Assembly: GCA_032718865.1 (NCBI GenBank)
Contig: JALUTQ010000045.1
Location: 1,488,001-1,552,000, forward strand
Direction: 5' to 3'
Length of the DNA: 64,000 nucleotides
Source: Tilletia caries
Taxonomy: Eukaryota > Basidiomycota > Exobasidiomycetes > Tilletiales > Tilletiaceae
Positions 30,355-42,256 of this stretch are shown piece by piece (position 1 is the stretch's first letter; every line of letters starts with the position of its first letter). Under the pieces are notes generated by a model. That model did not search any database, was not told the origin of the DNA, and was given only the letters and a program-made list of their open reading frames with translations. The position numbers and the translations under genes are program-made.

Positions 30355-30660
30355 GTTTGCGCAGCGTGTGGACAGCGTATGGAGTCGAGGCTGGTTGGGA
30401 AAAGAAGGTGGGAAACAGGGATGTTGGTGGTCCAGTGTGTGAGCAGCGTATGGGCAGCGTGTTGGCTTTGGCGAAAAGGTTGCCGTGTTTTCGTTTTCAG
30501 AAGCCAGATTTTACAAAATTGATTGCTGCCGTGGCCGTGCATCAGCAGCGTGTCAACCACGTGTTGGTACGCGGTTGATGCGCGGTGCTCAATTCACACC
30601 GTCTCAGCAGCGTTTCAGCAGCGTGTCCGTGTATCGGCAGCGTCTCACCAGCGTCTCATT
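30355..30660 (+). repeat. Degenerate array of AGCGTNTC / CAGCGTAT motifs
   Basis: At least ten CAGCGT-type motifs (GACAGCGTATGG, GGGCAGCGTGTT, CAGCAGCGTGTC, CTCAGCAGCGTTTC, CGGCAGCGTCTC, CCAGCGTCTC), often 10-12 bases apart. Overlaps the start of dispersed repeat copy 2. Confidence 0.65.
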
Positions 30661-30992
30661 TTTTACTGAGAACCCTCCTGGAGCGCTTTAACCAGGGATA
30701 AATACTGGGCAGCGCAGGCGGCGGCGGGCAGCGTCGCGTCGCGTGGACCGTGTCAGACGCCCATCTGCACAGAGATGAGGTGAAAAAATGGGTGTATCGT
30801 GGCTCGTGCACGCTGGATCCCAGTTTGTCAAGGTGCAAAAGGTGGCCCATGCACGCTGGATGCCCGTTTGTCTCATTTCAAAGCTCACTTACATAAGTAA
30901 AACGGGTCGAGTGCGTCCAGACCGTCACCACGGGATCAGTCCTGTCATCACGTGCGTCGACGGTCTGGTGTGACCAGACTACCAGAATCCCC
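30600..30992 (-). repeat. Dispersed repeat, copy 2 (inverted relative to copy 1)
   Basis: Reverse-complement relative of 10795-11230: GGGTCGAGTGCGTCCAGACC (30903-30922), CGGTCTGGTGTGACCAGACT (30960-30979), TTTTTACTGAG and GTATCGGCAGCGTCTC. The two copies face each other across about 20 kb. Confidence 0.7.
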
Positions 30993-31025
30993 CCTGCGGT
31001 CAGGCACGCGCAAACACGACCCAAT

Positions 31026-31051
31026 CACTGCCAGCAGCGGGGGTGTTTTAA
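31026..31051 (+). repeat. Left terminal inverted repeat
   Basis: 26 bases, starts CACTGCCAGCAG and ends GTGTTTTAA; pairs perfectly with 35006-35031. Confidence 0.85.
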
Positions 31052-31610
31052 CGCGGTCAGAAGCTCCGCTAAAGAAATGTTTTACGTTTGTTTTAGGATT
31101 TGTTGTAGAACGGGTCGTTTTACACTGATTTTACACTTTCTCCAAATCAGGGGGAATATGAGCACCCGACACGTCGTGTAAAACGCCACGCTAAAACGAT
31201 GACGTTTTGGAGGTGATATGGTATTGTTCTACGATTAGTAGAAGTGCCGAGGTACTCACCCCAGGCTTCCCAGTTTTGCCTCACTAGGAAGGGGTTTCGT
31301 CAGATCTTGTAGTGCTAAATCGTACTTCCACGATATCTCACCAGATGAAGTACGACACGGCGATTCGGTGTTTCCCTCAATTGAGTACGATATCGTTGTC
31401 GGAAATGCAAAAACGTGCTCAGGTGCACCTTTTTGGCTCACTTCATCCTCATCGTAATCCCATCATCTGATCTGGCCTAACCCATCATCTCATATCCCAC
31501 ATCACTTCTTCCAGAAAGACGTGGAAGATGTCGGGGGGTTTCATTTCGCAGGAAAAAATTTACCAGTAACTCATCGTACTATGTAGATGAAGCGGAACTG
31601 ATGAAAACCC

Positions 31611-31656
31611 CTAGGCTCCATTGAATGGCACTCATAAGAGCCTAACAGGGCAAAAC
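31611..31656 (+). repeat. Inner inverted repeat, left arm
   Basis: CTAGGCTCCATTGAATGGCA... to GGGCAAAAC; reverse complement with few mismatches at about 34408-34452, a second inverted pair nested inside the 26-bp one. Confidence 0.75.
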
Positions 31657-31775
31657 ACCGCCTTTCCTTGGTTATACATATGATGAGAAAATGAAAAGGC
31701 CTTTCTCCGCGTGGCCAATATCCCTCCTCGCAACCATGCCTTTCCGTGCTCTTACTGTACTGAATAGACCTGTCT

Positions 31776-32070
31776 GAAGAGGCTACCAGTAAGTGAAGTG
31801 CAAGTGACTATGCGAGTGAAGAGTGTGTAGAATGACGATGAGAAAAGAACTAGGTACAAGGATGAGCTCGAGAATGGTAAGGATGAGGGCGAGAGAAAAG
31901 TGTGACGTGGGAAAAAGGAGGCAGGATGTTGCTATGCAGGAGTCATGAGAACAGGGAAGAGGGAAAATAAAGAGAGAGGAGATAAGATATGGATGCCATG
32001 TGGAAGAGCCACGTGGTCGTCCAGCACACTTACCTGGATGCCATCCACATACACACATAGTCACACAAGG
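31776..32070 (-). mobile_element. Probable solo LTR related to the gypsy LTR
   Basis: Shares order and words with the 316-bp LTR: a GAGATAAGATA block, an inverted CCA(T/C)GTGG...CCACGTGG pair, purine-rich upstream part and an end in CACACA. Its minus-strand translation (PRGSSTWHPYLISSLFIF) resembles that of the intact LTR (PRGNSTWTRYLISLSFLS). Exact ends not determined. Confidence 0.55.
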
Positions 32071-33120
32071 TAAAGTAAGGCCTTAGTCGTTGAGGTAGCG
32101 ATGAAGTCGCTTTGGGTGCCGTTTGCGCGCGACTGGAGCTGATTCTGACCGCTAGTTGCCTTTCAAAGATAACTGACTCTCCCTATTTCTCAACTCTGCT
32201 ATGACTCTGACCCTTCCATACCTTCTCCTGTACATTTTTCCAATGCTGACTGTCTCCAATATATAGCAGGGATACTTCATCAGTACCTGGGTCGATTTTG
32301 AAGTCCTTTGGATCATATCTCGCCTCTCTGTGCACTGGCGACTGTTGAATGTCAAGATTATGCTCACATTTTTCATCCCATCCATCTCGATTGCTCACCC
32401 TCTCTTCTTTCTGATCATCCCTTGCTCCTCCTATTTGTCTTTGTAGTATCGAACTTTGAATTGGAGCTCTTTCCTCTCTCATCCTGATTTCATAGACCCC
32501 TCTGCTGCCCTCTCAGCTCTAACAGCCCAACTCGGGTCTCGATACCTATCTACTTTCCGGGCCGCATATCGAGGAAAAGGTACGTACAGCTCCCAAACTT
32601 CTGTTAGAGTATCTAAGTATACTGATGCACCGATCCCTGGATTTTGGCCGTCTTTCAGATACTGCCGGAGTGGTTATGAAGGTAGATGTCCTCCAATTCT
32701 CGACTTTCCAGTAAGCACACACTTTCTCTCATTGTCATGGTATCTGACCTCAAAACACTTTTCTAGAGGTATTTCCTGACTCTGCAGCTCTACACGATTC
32801 TTTCAAGGCCTTGACAGAGCTGCTGGGACCATTTTTCGCGTCTCCACACATGCCATTTCTGTTTGTACCTTATGATAGTCAATACACGTCATTTTTTCCC
32901 TGCCAAACCTCATAGACTGATCAGAATCTCAATCCGAAAGGCTCTACGAGCTCTCCTTGGCTATACCTTTCGAATGAACCTATCATTGTTTTGGGGATTT
33001 GGGTGTTGAAAATGGAGGTGCACTTTGTACACCAAGAAGTGTCTAGAGGTACACATCGTGTCATTGTCTGGAAATTGTGAACTCCCATTCACGACCATAC
33101 CACCACTCAGAATTCAACAT

Positions 33121-33353
33121 ATAGAAAAATGGTACCCACTTGCTCGGGGCATCCAAGGGAACTCGCCTGCCAACTTTGAGCGTGTTCTGAGAAGTACTGA
33201 CACCACAGGGTAAGAAAAACAGGTCGGAAATCGAGCTGGAATCGATTCCTCACACGTTGATGGTCACTCCTCTGCCAATACTGCTGTGAACACGCTCAAA
33301 GTCGGCAGGTAAGGCCCTTAACATTACATGAGTAAGTGGGTACCATTTCTATG
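33121..33353. mobile_element. MITE-like hairpin
   Basis: Arms 33121-33187 and 33288-33353 are inverted: ATAGAAAAATGGTACCCACTT against AAGTGGGTACCATTTCTAT, and CCTGCCAACTTTGAGCGTGT against ACACGCTCAAAGTCGGCAGG. About 235 bp, no coding content. Confidence 0.7.
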
Positions 33354-33872
33354 CTGTGTCAAAACCTGAACGGTTGGATGGTCGAGTGTTCTTTTCCCGG
33401 ATTTCCCTGTAATTCATTGCTGCACACATCCATCGATCGATACGAAGTACAACTGGATGTTTAACAGCCTAGATGATAACAGAAATCTGGATGCAGACGA
33501 TAGGTATGTCCATTGCGAGCGCATATAGCCTTTCAGACTGAGAATCGAATCAGAAATAGGAGTGGGGTTAGAAGAATAATAGCGAAGAAGAAAGAGCGGA
33601 ATGACCCCAAACAGAAATGACATATCCTGAGATCCACTGGGAGGTCGCAGAGACACGAGACTAGCTTCATAGGAACCGGTATAGAGACATGAGCCAGGAA
33701 ATATCTGTTTGAGAGTGTGTTGTATTGTTGTCAGTGGAAAGGAAGCGGAAAAAAGGAGCCAGGCGAGATGCTCACCTAAAGCCGACAGTCCGGGCCATAA
33801 CGGGTCCTGGGAGCGTGACCAGGCTGCAGAGGCGAGCAAAAATGGGCGGGAATGATGCGTCAGTACACAAAG

Positions 33873-34034
33873 CTACTCTGTGAGGAGTTTGAGGGCTGTA
33901 CCTACCGTATTAGTGAAATAGCAGACCAAAAGCAAATAAGGGTCAATGAGGAAATAGTACTGAGGGACACTTACAACTTTACAAGGCGAGAAGAACGTCC
34001 CGGTCGCAATCAATTTCAGTAAAAGGAGGTTCAT
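33873..34034 (-). CDS. Small ORF, two hydrophobic segments (doubtful)
   Basis: ATG 34034 to TAG 33873, 53 residues: MNLLLLKLIATGTFFSP, then QYYFLIDPYLLLVCYF. Two hydrophobic stretches. GT-AG splice options exist inside it. Inside the inverted-repeat element; could be a remnant of a cargo gene or chance. Confidence 0.2.
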   Translation of the reverse strand: MNLLLLKLIATGTFFSPCKVVSVPQYYFLIDPYLLLVCYFTNTVGTALKLLTE

Positions 34035-34407
34035 ATTGAAGGTATAGACTGTAGCTACATGTGGGAAGAAGAAGGGGGCCAGCAGAGGAAAGGGAAGGTG
34101 AGCTGAAAACTGGAAGGAAAGGAGAGTGTGAGCGGTGAGCCATCGTCTAAGTCATCGATCTTTGCCGGCGCACGGGGAGGCACGTTGAAGAGCGGAATAT
34201 GGTGCAAGCTGATAGTTCAGTACAATCCCTTTCATCACAGCTCTTTCTCTTCCAAAGCGATCTGATGTTTGATCTGGTCCCAAGCATTCTGGCGGAGGGC
34301 GAGGAGCTGAATATGGCTTTTTAGCTGGCTGGGAGTTGAGTGAAGCCACGTGGTGTTGCGGCAACGCGGTGGCTTCCGAGCTCTCGCGACACGGTGTGGC
34401 TTGCTAT

Positions 34408-34452
34408 GTTTGCCTTGTTAGGCTCTTACTGGTGTCATTCAATGGAGCCTAG
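34408..34452 (-). repeat. Inner inverted repeat, right arm
   Basis: Reverse-complement partner of 31611-31656 (TTAGGCTCTTACTGGTGTCA, TTCAATGGAGCCTAG). Confidence 0.75.
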
Positions 34453-35005
34453 TGGGGCAAAACTCAGACGCCATAGGACGAGGTACTAATACTCCTACAA
34501 CACGTCTTAAAACAGGGTTGATTTGAGTGATTTTAGCACCCGTAAAACGCAATTCTAAAACGATGACGTAATATCTAGATCGGGGTTAGTGCCCGCCTCG
34601 GTTGAAAGCCGTTCAGCTTTCCTCCGCCCAGAGTAAGTCACGTGCACTCTCTCGAGTCGTCCCTACCGCAAAAGTGAGCAAGGTGACTGAGAAAAAAAAG
34701 ACGCAACAACGTCGTTTGAAGCAAGTTTTACGCAAGCACGTCTATGGTGAGGGCACTCTGCCACCGCAAGGATGCGTGCGCTGGGGGCGAAGGGTTGTAG
34801 GTGCTCCACTCTGCGGAGGACGGGGAGCGTACGAATGTCAAACGGGTGCCGCTCATCAGGGAGAGGAGCTCTAATTAGGGTTACCATAAAACAGGCATGT
34901 TTTACACTGTTTTACACCCTGGGTTTGGATGGCATAAAATCGGGACAAAATGCAAAAATTATGAAGTGGACAAAACGCGAATGTTTTAACGTTGTTCCAC
35001 ACAGC

Positions 35006-35031
35006 TTAAAACACCCCCGCTGCTGGCAGTG
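35006..35031 (-). repeat. Right terminal inverted repeat
   Basis: Perfect partner of 31026-31051. Confidence 0.85.
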
Positions 35032-35915
35032 AACAACCCTAGTGCCCCCGGGCTCAGGCGTTCAGGCACACGCACGGGATCAGTGTCCTAGCGTCTGGGC
35101 GTCTGAATCCCGACGTTTCGGGTCAGGGCCTAATGAATGATCGACATCAGGCACGGGACGCTCGTCCTGTGTGGCAAGGCAGCACTGGGTCAGTGTCTGG
35201 AGTTTATCCTGGATCGCCAGTTAAGTTTTCCTGCGCTTCTCACTCCCACATACACACATGACACATGCATACATTGGCTTGGGATGGGGGAGAGACCTTG
35301 GCGGCGAGTGGCGCCAGATCACAGATCGATATCATCGATCATGGGGCATTCTTCAGGCTTCAGAGCTTCAGAGCTCGAAGTCGAACGCCGTACCTGCCGC
35401 TGCGTACGGTCTGGGACCAGCGGCAGAGACGGGAGCGCATCTAAGGGGGTCGGGACTCAGGGAGGTGGATAGGTAGGAACAGGCAACAGCAATAAGTTAC
35501 ACGCGCCTGGAATCGTCGAGGAGAGTATAGTACATAGTGTGGACACGCCGAGCAGAACTACGGCTGCAGCCTGCGGGCCTAAGCCCTGCAGACAGCAGAG
35601 AGCACACGTTTTTCGATACCTCGCCCTCGGCAATCAACTATCAACCCACTACTGTGCGTATATATGCATTGATGTTCTCGCCCTCCGTCCGAGGCCAGGC
35701 TTCCGTCTCGGAACCCCTTCAAACGTATTTCCCTGCACTAGCGGTTTGCTCTGACCCTCCCGGCTGCTCACCCACATCCTTTGCTCTTTGCCATATATTG
35801 CAGGTGCCTCTCCGCCTCTCCTTCCATCAATCCTCTTCCATCTCCATCCCCATCCCTTTCTATCCCATATCATTTCCTCACAGGTCCTTATCGATACCCC
35901 GATTGCTCTCACAGG
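35032..35915. other. Upstream region of the second hydrolase gene
   Basis: No gene supported. Pyrimidine-rich from about 35750 to 35915, the usual look of a fungal leader directly before the ATG at 35916. Confidence 0.5.
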
Positions 35916-37454
35916 ATGCGATTCACCTCCACTCTGGCGACCGTGCTCGGCAGCTCGCTCCTTCTCGCCCTCTCCATCGGCACCACAGCAGCCCAAGCAG
36001 GCAGCGGGTGCACCACCCAGGTGAATACTGTCAAAGGCAGCGTGCGCAGTTATTCCATGGTCGGCCTGCCCGACGTCCCGCACTCCCAAGCATGGGGCTG
36101 GAGTCGTCTCGCAGCAGGAAACACAGAAATCTGTCTCGCCAATCTGCTCAGGAGCGAACGCATCTTCCCCGGCTCCTCCCTCACCGTGCCCATCTACGAG
36201 TCCAACGATGTCGACCGCTCCCAGGTCACTCGCGTCGTCCTGGGATTACAGGCCAAAGGTGCCGACGGATGGCACTACTGGACCAATCTTGCCAACACCC
36301 GGAACAAGGCATGGGGGAACAACGCTGCGTTCGATAAGAGCAAAGTCTCCATTGTGCTTCCCCAGTTCCTCCGCGAAGTCGACCAGCAGGCAGGCGCGGC
36401 CGTGAGCTCGGACATCTGGTGGAACACGGATACATACGGCTACGGCGGCTCAGGCGTCGGTCCCGCGGGCTCAGGCGCATCGGAACTCAGCACCCTCGAC
36501 GCCATCGATGGCACCATCAGGTGGATCGAGGCGCGCTACCCGAAAGTACAAAGGATTGTCATCGTCGGCCACAGTTTGGGCGCTCAGCTCATTCAGCGGT
36601 ACGGTCTGCTGCGCAAGGATGGACAGAGCACGCGCGCGAGGTTGGACTATGTTATTATGAATTCAGGTAGCTTTGCGTATCCGCTTACGACTAGGCCTGT
36701 CGCTGTCAACACCGACACGTGCTCCGGCTTCGATACGTGAGTCTCGTTATCAGCGTTCCCCCATTCTCTTTCTGTAAATCAAGACTGACCCGTCCTCCTA
36801 CCTTCGATCCCACTGATAACTTTTCAATCAGATGGCCGTACGGCTTCGCAGCACCCACAAGCGTCCCGGCCTACTCAGCCGCTGACGTCGCCAGGCTCGG
36901 TCGCAAGGGCCTCACCACCCGCTTCGCAACTAAGAACGTTCACATCGTCCTCGGCGCTGATGACTACGCGTCGGGGACGTCCAGATGCGAACCGCTGGCC
37001 CAGGGGTCTTATCATCTATCTCGCGGCCGCTTTTATACTGCGGTGAGTTTTTGGCAGGGACGCCCTCAGAGAGCGGAGAGAAAGAGGAGCAGGAGAAAGA
37101 CACGGGAGAGTTTCTGACGTTAGCCACATCTTCTTCTTCAACAGGCGTTCATTAATGCGACGGGCAACACAGCAGCGTACGCAGCTGCCGGCGGGAACAC
37201 CCGCTACAAGTCATCCGTACCACGCGGCCAAGCAGGTCTTCCTTCAACATGGACGTACGACATCGTCCCCGGCTGCGGGCATGTGCAGGTTAGTCTGTCT
37301 TCTTCCCCCGTCTTCTTCCCCCCCTCCCCCGGGCTAAAGCACAGTGAGATAGTTTCGGAAGACTGAACACCCTTTCTCACTCTCTTGTCGTTTGTAGGAG
37401 TGCATGTACCAGTCACCACTCGGCATCAAGCGGATCATGCTCGACGGGTTCTAG
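35916..37454 (+). CDS. Secreted alpha/beta-hydrolase-like protein (paralogue 2)
   Basis: Four exons join in phase: 35916-36736, 36832-37042, 37145-37288 and 37398-37454, giving 410 residues. Signal peptide about 1-27 (MRFTSTLATVLGSSLLLALS). Nucleophile elbow VGHSLG with Ser220, candidate acid Asp317/318 in VLGADDY, His390 in PGCGHVQEC. Ends at LDGF, where paralogue 1 continues with a charged tail. Intron 1 sits at nearly the same place as the single intron of paralogue 1; introns 2 and 3 are unique to this copy, so paralogue 1 lost introns or this one gained them. Both copies are on the plus strand, on either side of the transposon island. Probably an extracellular esterase-like enzyme; substrate unknown. 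Confidence 0.85.
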
Positions 37455-37795
37455 ATCACCACCCCCTCCCTCTCACGTCCACCAAGTCCATCTTTCATCT
37501 TCACCGCTTCACCCCCCGATACCCAAACCGGACATCATTCGTTCCTTCTCCTTCATTATACACTACGGGTTTTCAAGGGCATCTTTATCTTTTTCTTCTT
37601 CGCTGTCATACGGACTTACATTCTTTCAACTTCTGCTGGTCTCTCGCATACAATGTTACACGGAACTTCGGGTTATTCCTGCCTTCCCTTCGGCCTGTCT
37701 GAACGAAGGAGAGGGATGACATGGATGCTGGGAGAGGAAAGGAGCGTGCGGGCCCAGCAGGCCAACCTGATCTGCTGGGAAGGGTGACCAAACTT

Positions 37796-40700
37796 TCAAC
37801 GATGCAGTGATGCCGAAGAAGGCCCGCTTCCATCAGGCGAAGACGACGCACAACGGCCCTCGAACGCCCGACCCGTCGGCGACGGCGTCTGTCGCAGCGG
37901 AAGCAAAAGCGGCTTCCGCAGGACCGGGTTCGATGCGCGACGGGGGATCGAGCGGAATGAGGACGAGGAAGGGGAAGGTGGCGGGTATGCTTGCGAGCGT
38001 AGGAACAGCAGCGAGACGCCGTCCATGGAGCGATGAGAAGCGATGCTCGCGTGTCGGACTCGCTTGTGCTCTGTCGTTGTCGATGTGATACCGGTCATGG
38101 CGGCGGTGGTGGTGGTACTGAGGCCGCCGCTGCTATTTCTCGAACGCAGCGCGGCTGAGCTGCGGCGGTAGACCAAGTCGGCCCTCGTCATCGTCTTGAG
38201 CGGCGTCAGGTCGAGAGAGGGTGCACAAACTTGGTCATGGCTGCCATGGTGATCCTGTGCGCTACTCGTATCGTTCGACCTATTCTTGTCGAGAGTTGTT
38301 TGGATTGAGTCGGATGACCCAGACACTACGGAGTTGTCCCTGCCTTGGTCTTCGACGGCAAACGTCACGCGTCTATGATCCGTTGCATGGGAATCGAATG
38401 AGTGTGGCCATACCGGTCCACTGGCTGCTTCCAATACTGCTTCGACATCGTCTGCGCCGCCATGGGAGCTGACTGTCGGAGGTCCAGTAAAAGGCTCCAC
38501 CGAAGAGCTACTCTTGGCTGACCGGGGGTATCTAGGAGCATCGTCCTCTCCGCTTCGTCCGGTCCCAACGTTCGCTAGAATTTCATTCGAAGGCTCGAAC
38601 CGTGCCGTATTTGATGACAACTGCCGGTTCAGCGGATGGGAAGAAGTTTCATCGACATGGCGTCCAGATATCGATTCGCCAGGCGGAACCGGTGGGAGCG
38701 AGGGAAGCGGGTGCAATGGCGCCTTTTGGGTGAGCAGCAAAGGCATCGCCTTGCTCAATCTCCTCCTCTGTACATGGGAAAGCGTGCCCTCCGGCGATTC
38801 CACACCTGACACCGCTCGCGTCGAAAGATCGTGCATGCTTTGCCGAGCAAGTCGTCGGGAGGGCGACAGGGAGGAGTTCCTCCCTTGTTCCTTGGCTCGA
38901 AACGCATGGGCCAACTCGCGAGCACGTTTGATCTTCTGCATGTCAAACTCGGAAGTGCTTCGGCGGAGGCTCAAGTCGATGTCGGACAGATGTTGTCCGG
39001 CCGAGGAGGAGGGCTCATCGTTACCGCTGCCAATGCTTGGTCCGATCGATTCAGAGGAGGACCGGAAAGGGTCGTGCATAGCTGCGAGGAACGTTGGGCT
39101 TGGGCTGTGCATCTCTTTCAGTCGCTGCTGTGCTGCTTCGATGGCAGGGATGCGAAGTCGCTCCAGCGTATCGGCTGTCGTATAATCATCCTCTATGCCC
39201 TCAATCTCAGAAGACGAGCGGGCTTCGTGCGCAGTAGCTTTCTTCACGCCCAAGTCAGCACGCGGGTAATCCGGGGCGTTGAAGCTGGATGATCGCGTCC
39301 TGGAGCGCACCGGCGTCACAGATCTCCTCTCCCCGTGGGATGTAGCGGGTCTGCGGTGCAAGTGCGCTTCCACATCGCGCGCGAGTCTGACATTCCGCAC
39401 CATCGGCGGTGTGGGTGGAAGGCAAATCGTAGGGGGCTGACTGGGCGGATTGTGCCGCAAGCGTGTCGAGCCACGACGTACAGCGGGCCTCCGTGATCGT
39501 TGAAGAGACTCTGACTGGCTTATTCCTGATGGCAAGACATTTTCATCCTGCCAGTCAACAGAAGAATGAGGCGACGGTTGTACCTTTAAAAGCTGCACTA
39601 TGTCAGCATGAAAGCAATATATATGGGTGACAAGAATGGCGGAGGGGAGAACGTACCTCTGCCAGAAGCATCTGCGATGTCTCCAACGTCGCCGGAGCCT
39701 CTTGAAGATTGCGATCGTAGACGGTATCGAAGGCGTGTGCTTGAGAAAGGAAGGAAGGTGCTGGCCGTGCTAGCGTGGAGAAAAACAATCCCTGCTTCCG
39801 ACGAGATCTGGAAGAGCCTGAGTGCGCAAAAGTGTCGGTACGGTCTTTGTTGATGTCTGCGTCAGCCGTGACCGGTCGTTTCATGGCCGGTCGCAAATCT
39901 CGTACATTGCTGGTCGGGAAGTGATTGGCTGTCGTAGAGCCTCCCTTGCTACCGCTTAGACTACCCTGGCCAGGGCCGAGAAGCAATGCAAACCCGCTCA
40001 TAGTTCGGTTACTGCGCTCGGGCGGTACATGGTCACGACCATCATGGCTAGCCCCGCTTGCCGTCCCGCTGCCGCTGCTGCTTGCCGCTCCGTGTCCTAC
40101 ATTCAAAGTTGACATACCCGTCTGGTCGAAAAGGAATGGTTGATATAGCCGATTGCGTAAAAAATACGGGCCGTCCTCGGTGCTACTGCTTTGTGTGGGC
40201 CTTGGACGTGACTCGGAAGGATGCTCGGCCTCAGCAAGGTGCTGTGAGTGGGCCGGCCACACCTTTGCTCTCAATCTTGAAAAAAGGCTGGATCGATGAC
40301 GCTTGTCGTTGAGTGATGTTGGTGTGGGTGCGAAACTCGCTGCTGTGAATAACTGTGCTGCAGAATCAGACGGAACACGCATACTCGTAGAGTATCGCCT
40401 GCCACCGTCGCTAGACACTGAATTGACTCGACTCGGATCAGGTGTCGCACCTGCCGTTTTGGGTCGAGCGGTGAAGCGGGCCCCCCGGTGCGGAGTCGAT
40501 GCGCTGCCCACAGTTTGAGGTCGAGTAGTGAAGTCAAGCTCGGGGTTGGACATCGATGCTTCCACAGCCATCTGGTTGGCAGTGATCGACAACAGCTCGC
40601 CATGACTTGTGACGCTCGTTGGGTGATTTGGCTCTGCCGAAAAGCGAGGAACCCTGGAGGCTAGGGAGGGTGTTGGTCCGCTTGCCGCATGCCTGACTGA

Positions 40701-41492
40701 AGGTGAATGTGCCAGTCGATTGCTCATCAGCGTTGATACGGTATTTCGCAGCGCAGACGCGAATGGAAGCATCTGTTGTGCAGGCATGTCTTGGTAATCG
40801 GTGTCAGAAGTGGGCATCCGGGCCGATGATGCGTCTGAGCTTTCGCTTGAAAGAGCCAGGATCGTATCAATACCATCCAGGCTCAGCGCCTTGTCGGATG
40901 CTGGAAGTTGAGTGCTTCTACCCTGGCCGAGAAAGCCAGCTCGCCTGACCTCATCGCCGGAAGATTGATGGCCAGAGCTTGCTGTGGCGGAGAACGACGC
41001 AGACGGACGAACGGATATCGAGTCTGCTTTGGGCCGATGTTCCTTGGGAGATGCGACAAAGTCGGATCTCGATATTGACATGTACGGCCCTTGTGTACTG
41101 CCTGGAGGAGGATCTTCGCCCATGATGCGTGTCTGAGAATGCTCTGCTTTTTGTGCGAGATCGGTTGCCGGTACTGGTGCGGGGCCATTGGTTCTCATGG
41201 GCTTGTCCACCGAGGACAGGATGGCATCGAAGCCATACGGGCCGCAGGGGAAGGAGGATCCGTTTGAAGAAGGATGGTAGCGATATGTCTCGCCCTTGCT
41301 GCTGGCGCTGGGTCCACCGACTTTGTGCTTTGCGGAGCGGAGCCTCGACTGGGCAGACCAGTCCCAAGAGGTTGAGGGCCGAGCAGCGCGGCCTAGCGTT
41401 CTGCTGTCAGGCTTGCTGTTCGTGGCGTCGGTTGTTGGAGAACTTGAAGCTTGTGGAGTCCGAGCCTGAAAGCTCGGATCTCCAGGGCCCAT
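37796..41492 (-). CDS. Large disordered Ser-rich protein, function unknown
   Basis: Exons 41492-39657 and 39592-37796 (GTACGT donor, TGCAG acceptor) join in phase to about 1210 residues. The chosen start, MGPGDPSFQARTPQ, is the first ATG of the open frame. Composition is strongly Ser, Pro, Arg and Thr with many potential phosphorylation sites and repeated TARPKTAG/TTRPQTVG-type motifs (about residues 270-310). One short helical, charged segment (DMQKIKRARELAHAFRAKEQ) lies in the second exon. No membrane segment or catalytic motif. I do not recognise the family; a signalling or cortical scaffold is possible. Confidence 0.7.
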
Positions 41493-42256
41493 CGAGTCGG
41501 ATCGAGCTGAGGTCAATGCAAGAAGAGCACTGTCGCCTCCGGAATGCCCTCGCTGCAGACAGCAGCTGAATCGGTTGGCGAAATGCAAGAGCCAAGCTCC
41601 GATTCGATGTTTTGGGTGGCTACTGCGAGGATGGGTGCGAAGGACAGGGGAAAAGAGTGCGAAGATCGTTGTTCCGGGGCTCGATTCTCGACCTGTGACG
41701 ACGTCGGAACCGACACGCAAACAGGCCTCTGCTTAAGTGAGAAGAGAACATCAGAGATGAGGCGAAGAACACTGCAGGTGAGTTGGTGAGTTGGCTGACG
41801 CGTCAGAGCGTCAGAGATGAGAGGAGCAAGAGCAGGAGAAAAAGCGCTCAAAGCCCGTCTTAACAGCGGATGTGGTGAGTTGTCCTGATCTTCGGCAATC
41901 GCACTCCAACGTATGTCCTGGGAAAGTGAAAAATGGGGACATGGGCGCAAGTTTGTGAGAGCTTCAATGATGAATCGGTCTCGAACATCTCAGTGCCGTT
42001 GGACTCGGACGTCTCATCACTCATGTCGGACATCATCTTGATGAGTTCGTCAAAAAGCGACGAATAGATTCCACTGTTTCCCCAGGCACGATTTTCAAAG
42101 CTGTCAGTGTCCGTGCGAGTCCTGGCGGACAATCACAACGGCATCAATCGCTCGGAGAGCCTCGATCCACAGCGCGGAAGGTTCCTTTTGAGTGAAGCGT
42201 TTGGCACGCATAACTATTTTGAGTAAAGGGTCGGCTCGCCGTCAAGCGCCAACCTT
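41493..42256. other. Intergenic region between two minus-strand genes
   Basis: No gene supported. Contains the promoter side of the Ser-rich gene and the 3' flank of ERJ5. A tandem TCAGAG patch is visible near 41800-41818. Confidence 0.45.

Larger units (their letters stand above)
31026..35031. mobile_element. 4.0-kb element with perfect 26-bp terminal inverted repeats
   Basis: CACTGCCAGCAGCGGGG... at 31026-31051 recurs as a perfect reverse complement at 35006-35031. Both ends are followed inward by many TTTTAC/GTAAAA words, like the sub-terminal transposase-binding repeats of DNA transposons. The interior is visibly richer in A/T than the host genes. No target-site duplication matches (flanks CCAAT and AACAA), and I found no transposase. 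It is probably a non-autonomous or decayed DNA transposon that has collected other insertions (31776-32070, 33121-33353). Confidence 0.7.

Noticed and set aside
32447..32915. Three-exon gene inside the inverted-repeat element
   Set aside because: Good-looking GT-AG sites exist, but no combination keeps the two longer open stretches in one frame.
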